A program made the position numbers and the translations under genes. From Datnioides undecimradiatus (taxonomy: Eukaryota > Chordata > Actinopteri > Lobotiformes > Datnioididae), in assembly GCA_008933995.1 (NCBI GenBank), contig WARS01000031.1, forward strand, positions 3,066,001 through 3,130,000: 64,000 nt of DNA, in the 5' to 3' direction. Positions 51,501 to 63,500 of the stretch are shown here, piece by piece (within the stretch, counting starts at the first letter, position 1; each line of letters begins with the position of its first letter). The notes under the pieces are model-generated. The model worked only from the letters and a program-made list of their open reading frames with translations. It did no database searches and was not told where the DNA came from.

Positions 51501-54500
51501 AAACAGATCTGAATTAAAATACATCTGAGAGTTTATGATATGGTCTGAGGGAGACTACAAATAAATCTGACCTGTTTGACTTTTTTCAGCACCTGGCTGC
51601 GTTGGTAGGGTGCGAAGAACGGGTCATGCCCCATCAGCTCCAAACAGCTTGAGAATGCTGATGAAGACATGCTTGTCAAGCTGTCGGGGGTCCACACTGA
51701 TGGAGCAGTTGTACGCAGAATCTCACAGGTAGGGACCATAGGAATCGCTGGCAACAGGACACAGATACAAATATCATCCACTATGTGCAAAATAACACAT
51801 ACATTTTTTGTTAAACTAAACTGAAACATTTGGACACAACTGAAGCACAGCAAAGGAATAGTTTGATCATCTGAGGGTTGCCTGGCAACCTCACACCACT
51901 CCCTACATAACACTTGTAAAACCACAACGTGTTGTTTTTAGCGTTACAGGTGCTGTAGGTGGAAACTGATACCTTTTAGAGACAGCCGGGCAAAGTGTTT
52001 CCGCCCATTTCTGGTCTTTATGCTAAGATAGGTTAACCAGCTGCTGGGAGTAGACTTACTGAATGGACAGATATGTGAATGATATAGATCTTCTCATCTA
52101 ACTTTAGGGTGAGAAAGGAAATTTTTATAAGGAGAAAATGTATTGTTTTTCTTAAAATATATATTACTGTAAAGACAGTCTGTTTGGTTGAAGGCTCTCC
52201 TATACTGCCTTGAGGCTGACATATGGAATATTTTTCCCAAATGTCGCACTGTTCCTTTAGAGTGCATTGTTTGGGTTATTGCGGGAATCTTAGGAATAAA
52301 AGTAATTCTCACGTGACGTAGGATTTATTTTGAGGAAGCCCAGGAAAAACTGAAGAACAAACTGTTGTCTTTCAAAAAGTTTCCTTCTCTCATTCTTGTC
52401 CAAACAGTGGGACCCCACAGGCCCACGTTCCCACTGTCGCTGGCTCATGAACAGCTTTTCTATAACTCCCACAGTCATCAGCGCCTGTGGGAACACAATC
52501 CGGTCCACACATTAGCACGCATAGATACACAAACACACACTGGTTTACGGGAAAACAGGAACTTAACCACCTGATCCTGACACCTACTGGAGATGTGACA
52601 CCTCAGGGATTTATTTACAGCCTTTGTTGGCCTAACCTGCCATGGGATCAAGTAACAATCCCAACACCTCACTATGGATTTCTGGACATCGATAGAATCT
52701 GTTGGTTTGCAGGTTCAAAATTTTCCACAATCTGAGGAGAAATCAATTTATTGCAGCAAAAAAATAGTGGTAAACTCACCGGGGAAATCTCCTGCAGATT
52801 GGCGTCAGGCAGGAAGAATAGGAACCTGTCCACCTGCCTGAGGGTTGTCTGGTTCCAGTTCTTGACTGGGCTGCGTGGAGACACGAGAATGATTCATCAT
52901 CGTTTCCTTCTGAGTGAGTGCTCAGTATTTACAGAGCTTTTGTCATGTGAAATCTCTTGCATATAGTTTTCAGAGAATAAAATAAATGAAACACAAAAGT
53001 AAATAATAAAATAAATGTAAGACTGATCTCTTAAGTTTGCTTAGTTATATTTTATCCCAAGTCAAACTGGCAAAGGTGCCAATCAAGTAGTAGTGTAAAA
53101 ATAACATAAAGCCAAATATATAGTCCACCTACTCTGAACACTTTAAATGACACATTTTGGTGGTAGTGGAAATTTAAAAGCTGTAACAGCAAAATTGTAC
53201 AAATTCATTGAGCCTGACTGTCTTAATGCTTTCTTTTAAATTGTTGACCATTTTCATTTTCATTTTGCATTGTTTAAGATTTAAATGGTTTTCTATTTAT
53301 TAATCAAATGCATCTGAATGATATATAACAACATAGATTTACTGCCTTGTTTTTTGTAATTTAATTTTTTACAATTTTTGTCCTCAGCGGTTCAGGTGAT
53401 AACATTACCCAAAGGTGGCAGGCTCTTGAAGGATACGAGCCACAATGTCCATCTTGCTGCTGCTGTAGCAGAGCCCCCGGATGAAATCAAGATTTTCAGT
53501 GAAGAAGCCGCGATCCAGATGGACAAAAACTTCATCTACCACAAATGGTGCCATAATGTCCAGTGAACGAAACTCCTCCTGGGTGAACAGCCCTGTGTAC
53601 ATACCCTGCAGAGAAAGAGTCCACAAAACACTGATCGCACAGCAAATATGACACTGACAAATCTTCTTGATTTCAAACTCTAAATCTTTGCTTCCCATCT
53701 TGGCTTTGCATTTTTATTCTGAAACCTGTAAACAGAAACTTATGGCAACACGATGTTGCTCTAACTTACGATCCTCTGGACTATTTTGTCCACCAACAGT
53801 TCCTGTTTTGTTCTAGACAGCAGGAGAAAGTGATGAGGGTCCTCAATAATGACTGTCCTCAGATTGTCCATCATATCTGCTGGAAACTTCTGAATGGAGC
53901 TCACCCTATCATCATACAAATACACAGGAACTAAATATAATTATTTATAATTCTAATCTGCTCACAATGAGACAACTGATTCCCTGTGAACACGTAAATG
54001 GTGGTGTGATCGGTGCCAGGTTCTGACTTACGGCATGGACAGGGCAATCTCAGCTCCAAGATCTTTGAGCAGTTCAGAGAAGAACTCAAACTGATACAGC
54101 TCCTCAATCACACACTTTTTCTGCCCAGAAGAAGAACGACACGGGAGAAATAATGTATATAGTTATATATTGCATGTGTTACAGACAGAATAGCATCAGT
54201 CAAACAGGTAAATTTACCAGAGAGGTGTGGAGAGGAGTAGGCTGTTGCCTGAGAAAGGCCAGGATTCTTCTCACTGAAGATAGCGAGGAATTAGCCCGGA
54301 AACGTTCCTGTAAGACCTTGCAGCTCACACCCTGACCCACAGTTCCCAGACTCCTGGTTGCACAAACAGATGAGTGTCATCAGATGCACACAGCTGTTAC
54401 ATACACAGCGAAGCTGCAAAATTCATGAGAAAATTCGAGCATCTGCTGCCTAATAAGATATTCGCCATTTTGGATATTGACTAGTAATAAGCACAGAAAT

Positions 54501-57500
54501 ATACACAGCTCACAGTAAGTAATCATACTTACTTTATATCTAGGTTGATTAAGTTTGGTTTAGCACTGAGCACCCCTTTGAAAATGGCCTTAGCCTGGGG
54601 AAGAAAATGGAATAAATTCACTTTTATTATGTAGGTGCTGCTCATAGACGAGGGCCATCTGATATGAAGAAAGAGCTTTCGTCCATTCACAGTGTCAGCA
54701 ATGATGACGTCTTTGCTTTTGCTTCTCTGCTCAATAATTTAGTAGCTAATCAAGATGCTGCCATACAAACCATCTCACAACAAAGACAGGAAGCATATCT
54801 AGTCAGAGGAAGCACCAAGAGATCATTACACACAGTAAACATCACGGGGGGTGAAATGTCTGCATAGACTTCCTTTTATTTTTATTTTTATTATTTTTAT
54901 CTTTGTTAATGTAGTTAGTTATGCTTTTCTTGTTTTTCTGCTTATGTTATTAATATAACAAAACGTGACCAATAATACCACATAAGTGGTCTAATTTGAA
55001 CAGATATCAAGTAACTATGCTCTCTGTAATGGGTCCCAGGAAATGATTTTTCAAGAGGTACTGAGCAACCAAGTTTGAATACCACAACCACTACAACTGA
55101 AGATGATCTGTGTGGCACCTGCTGTGTATTCCAGGGTTTTGTGGATGCAGTGCTGATGTTGTTCACAAGCGGACGGATCCGGGGCAGTACGCTGAGCAGA
55201 GGCGTGCAATAGAGCAAAGGTTCCACATCATCCAGCCAGCCAACCACTTCTGGGAAACCCTGGTTAGAAGAGATTAAATATAACAGAGGAGACATGTTGT
55301 AGCCTACATAACTGATTAAATATAGATTAAATATACCAAAAAAGATTTTTTTTCAAGTGCATTAGATATAGTAGGCAATGTAAGTAAGAGAAATTGTAAA
55401 ATTATTTCCATCTTTTTCTAGGCATTTGACATAGTCAAACTAAATACACCTTGTCAAAGTTCAGTATTTGTATTCTTCAGTCAATATGAGAGCTGCGTTA
55501 GTGTGTTTATGTGTTGTACCCAAAGTTTGGTAGAGACAGCATTGGCTTGTGGTGGGCTGAGGCCAGGTGTGTGGTTTGCCATGGCGGGCATAGACGACAG
55601 CAGTATGTCAGATGTCAGAGTCAACAAGGTCTCCGTCTTCATTCCCAAAATGAGGTTGCCGAGCTCCTGCAGCTTGCCTGGTGCAGTTAACTGAGTGGGG
55701 GGGGGGGACGTGTGAGAGTCAGGGTGTAAAACTGCAGAGAGCATCTGTATACTTAAAACACATTGTGATGCGTTGATGAAATAACTCACAGTGTTACTCG
55801 AGGATATCTTGTCTACTATTATAGAAGCCTGAAAAAAACGCAGAATGAACAGAAGCAACAAAAAACAGACTTACTTAAAATGAATTATCCATTGGTAACT
55901 GGTAGTTGACTAGTATGTCATATATTCTGTATATAAGGAAGATCTATGGGCTTGCGCAGTGCCTGTCTGCACAACATTTTTGTCATGATGGACAACTATC
56001 TGTACGTTTGAATACTCTCGAGACTCCTTGTGACATATTAAAGTAAAACAACAGCTGTGAAGCTGAGGTAAAAGTAAAAGGCTCATGTTCAGATGATAGC
56101 TGAGAGAGAGGTAATGCTCAGGTCTGTGTCTCATGAGCCATCTCAGCTCAGGGGGCAGTGCACTGAAGACTAAATGCCTGTCAGCTGTTCTTTAGGCCCA
56201 CAAGCCCAACCAGCTGCCAGGAAACCCAACCATGTACAACAAATAGATGCTTGAGCATCTATTTGACATTTATTTACATGACAGAATCAGATCACTGTGA
56301 CAATGGAAACAGAAGCCGTATATGATGATTACAGGTAGACTACTATCCCCTACCTGTGCAGGGCTGAATGAAACAGAGTACAGGATGGGGAGGACAGTTA
56401 TCAGCTGCAACGGTGTGAGACCCTGCAGGAAAGGCACACCCAACGAGGGCAAAAGGGGGGCGAGCTCCGTCAGTCGCTCAGCACTGAGCAAAGAGGGGAC
56501 CTTTAATTCTGTGCTGTTCAGCAGCAAACTGGAAATCTGTGGGTTCAGAACAAGCACAAAAACAGCATATATATATATATACATATATTTTCAATAGCGG
56601 TTGTTAGATAAAACCACACATATGAAAAATAATTAAGAAAACCACATGTGAACTTCTCCGGTCCTACCAGCTGGCTAGGCAGACTGAGTCCCTCATGTGT
56701 GCAGTTCATAATAATGTCCCGGATGACAGTGAAGGCTTCTGTGTCTTTGTACACCAGGATGTCCTCTGGGTCAGCCAGGCATGAGAGATTACCCAGCCTG
56801 AAATAACAAACTTTTTTTAAACTTTTTTTCCCATTTATATACTTACAGTGGTTAAATGTAGCTGAAATATGAAGCAAAGAAATGAGCTAACACATAGTTT
56901 GTACAGACACAAAGGTTGGAGTGGCCTTCACAGTCTAACCAACCTGGTGAAATCCTGAGCTGTCAGGTTTCTGTAGGTGCCGATGATGCTGTAAGCTATG
57001 AATTCCTGCTTCAGAGGAGTGAGAGTGTTACTCTGCAGCACACTCAACCCATCCAACAGCTGTGGAGAAAAATTATGATAGATGATTACATCTGATTACA
57101 ATGATTACAGTCTGAGTGTGTGACATTAAACACTTTTTGAAAATGTGTTTATGTGTATTTGTAAATTGAAGATGGCAACTGCAGGGTCAGTGATTTTCAC
57201 GAGCGATTACAAAATATGAAAAAATGATTCAGTTGGTTTTTTTTTACCAACCTCCAGAGTCTAAGAGAAATACTTTACTTTTATGACTGTATGCTGTGCA
57301 GAGATGGAACAGAGTAATATTAAGACATTTTGGGAAATACTAAATAAAACTGAATTGAATTCAATTGAATACTCTTATTTTACCCTTATACTATAAACTA
57401 TATAATACTCTTATATCATAATACTTATTTATTATGATTGAAATGATTGTTACCACTCTTTTGTCTGCATGTGAAATATAAAAATGTGCTTGCTTCTGTC

Positions 57501-60500
57501 CAGACTTCATTCAAAAACCTAAGGCTAAGACAATTATTTGTGATTTTACTCTGAGCCGAAGCTAATAGCCTGCTAGCTGTAGCTTCTTTTACCAAACAGG
57601 AAGGTGGCCAAACTCTTCTCATCTCAATAAACTCAAGGTAAGAAAGTGTTTCTCCCAAAATGAGAAAGCATTCCTTTAAAATGTCTTTTAAATTCATGAT
57701 TGAAAGCTGAAAAGCCAGTAGGCCCTTTATATTCATGTCATTCTTAATTTATGTGTTCCTGTCTTTACTTATTGAACATTAGCTGCAAGCCTATGACACA
57801 CATTGGTGGTGAGAGAGAAAGAAGATGCTGTCTGTGCTTTCTTTTGACCAGTGTGTGATGAGTAGCTCTTCTGTGCCCTGTGGCTAATGAACTGACAGAC
57901 TGACTGGCATCTCGGGTTTCGCAGCCAGGTGTCAGAGCTCAGAGGCCTGTTACCTGAGCAGGTGAGAGGTGTTGGAAGTTGTGGAAGGGCAGGTAGGCGA
58001 TCAGGTTTCCAGTGTCCCTGATGAGTGACTGATGACCTCTGGTAATGTCAGAGGGGGGCATAACTTTGTTATACCAAAAACCAAATGCCTGCCGCTGGTC
58101 CAGAGTCATTTGCCACAAGTTTCTATTGATGGTCTCCCTCCTAGATTGAATTAGATAAATTAATTGATCTCATTAATGTGTCTCTGTTTAATATGACTCT
58201 ACAGGAAGCCTAGCCTCACATAATGTGCTCTGAGAGAACTGGGATGGGAGTGCATCAGCACTGCTGTAGTTTCAATCAACAGCAAGTGCCTGCACACACA
58301 TAAAGTGCTTTTTCTAGATTGAAATCTAGTCAGAGAACAAGTTTCCTTTACTTTCTATGTATAATGCATGTTCCTGGCACTTTAGGGTGTAATGACACAT
58401 CACGTCTTGCAGGAGCCTGACACCAGAGCTATATTCAGTGGGAAGCATTAGTAGAATGTGTAGAAAAGTGAGATTGCGTGATTGTGCGCAATTAAAATAA
58501 ACTGTGGTGTTTGCTGCATACTCTTTACAGATGAATCAAAGAGAAAAATGAAAAAAAACACTTTGTTTGAAAAATAATACTTTGTAAATTAAGTTGCTAG
58601 TATGTAAGATTGTTGCTATAATCTAAACATTTGATAAACTAAATTCACAGTTATGTAAAACTGCATAATATTGTCATCCTATAGATCTTTGCTTGTGTTG
58701 TACTTAGTCACATCACTTACACATTGATGTTGTTCTGCAGTGAGGGCAAAGCTTGGATGTCAGCTGGTGTGGCTGCAGCAAGTAGGGGAGCCAGGTCAGG
58801 GAAGAGACTGACATCTTTCACCAGGTGGGTATTAAACAGAACTGACACCATGGTGGACAGGTACTTATCGGGCAACTACAAAACAGAAGCAAATACCAGT
58901 TCTGTGTCAGCAAGAATTCGATGCTGTGTGCTGGGTAACCAACTAAAACTGAACAGATGATATTGTGGTGCAAAGGAGAACCAAGAATTCCAGGAAGAAA
59001 CAGGAAAAGACTGCTAAATGTTGTTAGTGTAGGTTTCACATGAATGTGTAATGGCGTGGTTATTTACCTGTAGGATATCCTTGTTCCTGCTATAGTACTG
59101 AAGAATCAGTCTGACAGTGGTGATGTGAGCTGCACTGAGCACTGACTTCAGGCTGCTCAGTGGTATAGTGAAGTACTCCTGGACACATGAACGCATAAGA
59201 AAATTAGTCCAAACAAACATTAAAAACACGATAAAGACATAATCAATACACTGTAATATTTCAATGGTCTACAGAAAGAAGTCCTGCTAGCAGCTCTGTG
59301 AGGTAATGGTAATGTCTGCATGCTAACATAACAGCTGACAATGACAAAGCTAGCATGTTTAAGCTGACATTGTGGGAAGCCATGTTAGCATACTAACATT
59401 TTCTAATTAGCATTAAACACAATGAACAGCTGAGCCTGATGGAAATAAAAACAATTAGTGATGCAGGTATACAGCAAAGTATATTATATATATATTATGT
59501 GGCTGTGGCACTACAGGAAAAATTAGGGCATTACCAAACTTTGTACAAAACATCAGGGAACATAAATGTCTGCACCAAATTTTGAGCCAATACATGAGAT
59601 AAAATGTTGGATTATTTCACAGACTGAGTAAAAAATCTGATAAGGTTATCATTTCATTGGGATTCATCTTCTGGAAACCATTATGTTTGTACAGATTTTA
59701 AAGAAAATATATTCAGTAGTTTTTGGGATATTTCAGTCGTAACCAAAACAGTTGTCTTGCTGCTAGCACGGCTAAAAACATCATATTTAGGTTGTGGTAA
59801 AAATCACCTTAATGACGAAGAATTCATCACTGCTCGTGTCTCTTGCTGTCTGCATCAAGCTGGTTAAGACTCTCTATAGAGGGGAAACACACATACACGG
59901 ATGCACTATTAACACTATTAACAAAGGGATTAGTCCTACCATATAATCTGCGAGTCTGTTTTGACACGTCATTGTAATTGTCATGTCAAGTGTGAGCCAG
60001 TAGAGATTACAAACAGAGGAAGACATGTATTCTGTTGATATCAATGACGCAGTGTAAATCTACACCAGCTGTAGGCTGACTGTACACTGCAGGTCAACTG
60101 CTATACAGTGACGCTAATGGTAAGTGATACGGATGAATAATTAGATAAAGTATGAAGTTGACAAATTGTTCAACACAGAAACTGGTTGACTGTATATGAC
60201 TAAAAGATGACAGTGAACCTCTAGTCGCTCTGATTACATTTCACAATTATTTTCCAAGTGCTAAAATACACTTTATTAATTCTCATTGGCAAGCCAGTTC
60301 TTGTTAAAAACATGAATGTGTTTAAGTATTAAATAATTAAATCATAGTAAATAATAATGTAACAGTTGGTGTCGCAATGTACATTTTGTCATACATTAAA
60401 TTACCCAATAGTAAAAAAGGATATTTTGTTTCAATAAATGATTAAATGCTTCTCACACATGAATGCATTTTATTATACACACTTTTACATAATTTAAGCC

Positions 60501-63500
60501 CATTTTAATAATACTTTTACTTTATTTACAATTCTGAACTTTTAGTTTTAATAGTCAGATTAAAGGATCTAAATACTTCCTCCACCTCTATTAGGAAGAG
60601 GCTTCTCTTTGAAAACAATTACTGCACAATCAAACAACCTACCCCAAAGCACTGCAGCAAGACCCTCTTTTTGTCAAAGTTGTTTTCCCTCTCGAAATAG
60701 CGAACTACTGATGTTAAGACACTCAGTCTTATGTTCTCAGCGACATGCAGTGAGGTGTTCTGGACCTCCTCCAAGGCCAGCAGGATCACCACTGTGGTGC
60801 TGACTGCCTGATCCAACACTGTGGCCACAGGTGGGGTAAGCAGATCTTCTACCCTGGACCTCAGACTCTGAACCCAGCAGCGCACCATCATCTGCAGGGC
60901 CATATTCTGACTGGCCCCAGGCTGGCAGGCTGAGTTGAGGTCAGCTGAGCAGGTCCAGTTGAATTGCTTCGCCAGTTTTCTGGCCAGGCAAAAATTAGGC
61001 TCTGCAGTGGTGCCGTTGTTGTTGTTGTTGTTGTTTGTGGTGGTTGTGTAGTTGCTGTATGTGTTACACATGCTGCCCACCCACACACTAGATGGCTCCC
61101 CGGAAAGCAAAAAGAGGAGACCAGCATTAGGGCAGACAGAGGTGACAAATTTGGCCTGGTCTTGCTCCCAACAGAGAGTCAGGAGTGCTGCGTCTGGAAG
61201 AGATATGCTCCAGCTGGAGTACTGGCACTGCTCTGTGGGTTTGAATCCAGTCAGGCCTCCTCCTCCTTGCCCCACATTTACACCTGGAGATATGACTGGA
61301 TTTGAATGGTTATCACAGTGCTGTATTAACCAAGTGTTGTCCTGGTTGGCCAGCAGGTTTTGGAGGACGTTTTCATTGGTACAGACTTTGGAGGTGAAGT
61401 TAAGTGGGTCAATCTCAGCGCAGAGAGCTAGTTCAGTCATGTCCACGATGATGGGACGGGTCCACTCAGAGTACTTGCACACCTACGGTACAGATGATTG
61501 TGAATATATTTAAATACAAATTCTGTAATGAAACATTTAAGTTAAATATTACAATAATGTATGACTCTTTGCAGAAACATACAGTGCATTGTCCATGTAT
61601 TCATTTTACTGTCCTTCTACGTTGTATGACCACGCCCAGGTGGCAAATGGGCTGGTGTTTTGAAACACCTTTAGCCTTTAATTGGTTTTTATTCATGTGT
61701 CTGAAAAGAGACCTGAAATAGCATTTATCATTCTTTTTTGTGCATACAAGTTGATTAGACCTTGGATATGCGGATCCATGTCATTAAAATACCCACCTGT
61801 GGTAGCACCGCATGTTCCTCTATTTCGTCTATATTTGCACAGGCTGATGCCACCCATTGGTTCTGAGGGTTTTGCAAGAGCTTTTCTATCACAGATGCTT
61901 TGCAGCAGACATTCTTCAGGAAGGCAAGCTGATCTTGAGCCCAACAAAGGCCGATCACTGTTTCGTCCACCTGCCGCTCTCCCCATGTATGGTAGTCACA
62001 CCAGTCTGCAATGCTCAATGGCATGTTTGGCTCAAAAGGTGTAAGGCTTAAAGAGAAATTACAGTGACTTTCAAGCCAGGCATTTTCCTTGTAGACCAGC
62101 AAGCTTTCTAGGAAGGTTCTGTTGGAGCAAACCTCTTGAGTAAAACCAATGTGATCAAGGAGGATGCACTGTGACAAAATGCTCACGGTAATTTGCGTCA
62201 CATCATACCACTCTGAGTAACGACAGGAATCTATCATAAATGAATCCATGTTTGGGAGTGGTGGTGGACGGGGCAAGTTTGTGCAGTTTGGCATGAACTG
62301 CCCATTATTAGGGTTGGAGAATATGATCATGAAGAATCCTGTGTGCTCACAGATGAGTTTGATCAGTCTGGGACTGTCCAGGCTCATACAGAACTCCAGT
62401 AGGGCAGTGTCCACCTGGACTGAAGGTTGGGCAATCCACTGTTCATAGTTGCAGAGCTCACTCACCATATACCCAGGGTCTGCTGATGAGTTTCTACAGT
62501 ACCCATACAGCCAGCTATTCATCTGATCTGAGAGCAGTTTCCTCATCAACAAAGCATTGTGGCACACCTGCTTCACAAACTCATCATGTTCATTATCGCT
62601 GCACAGTGACACAAGGACAGCGTCCACCACCTCATCGTTTAACCAGCTGTTGTAGTTACAGGCGAGCTGTTGGAGGTTGGAGGCCTCTCTGACTATTCGA
62701 CGAGGTGCAGCAGGAGTCTCAGAGGTAGGAGTAACAGCCAAGGAAGGCTGTGTGTGCTCGGCACTGCAGTCAAATGACCTAATGAGGAGTGGAGACACAA
62801 GTGCTTGGATAACATAACACATGTTTCTCCACACCTGCTCTATCTGGTTAGGGCTGAGGGAGCTAAGTGCCTGGCAAAAGGTGTGGACAGATGTAGAGAA
62901 TCCCACTCCTGAACTAGTGAGGACGGCAGCACACAGTGTGTCATTGAGCCTGGCCAGATTGTGGCGATCACACTTCAGCAGGATGTCTTGGTTGTTATCA
63001 GTGTCCTCTGAAGCGCTGCGTTGGAAAGGGACGCTGGGAGGGTTCTGACACTTGGGCCCTGGATATGTGCACAGAGACTGCTCTGGAGCCAAGAAGAGTT
63101 CCAGGAGGATGTCAATGATGGAGATACCGAAGGACCAGCTCATATTGTGGTTCATTCCCCTAAACCATACAGATAGTAAAGCATTATTAGATTCTTTCAA
63201 TGACATGACAATGTTGTTGACATGACAATGAAGTTATGTTTCTTGTCCACTGCTTTTGATGGCAGGCTGCTACCCTTGTTTACTGCCATTGTTGGTCAAA
63301 TAGAATACTAAACATAGAAATACAGGACTCCCCTGAATAATGTGATGCAGTGTCTAAAGCCGCTGCAGGAATATGTGTTGCATCACTATGTGGGAACACA
63401 ATACAAGCAAAATGGAGACAGCTTTTGAAAACATTGCTCTATAGTACTGCTAGTGGTCATAAGCTCTACAGCAGCAGCTTTGATCTGGACAAAGGGTTGA

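Noticed and set aside
54664..54867. 67-codon frame on + in a strc intron ([15 protein letters not shown]...)
   Set aside because: Looks protein-like at first, but it is antisense to strc, has no family I recognise and has no splice context; possibly a repeat fragment.
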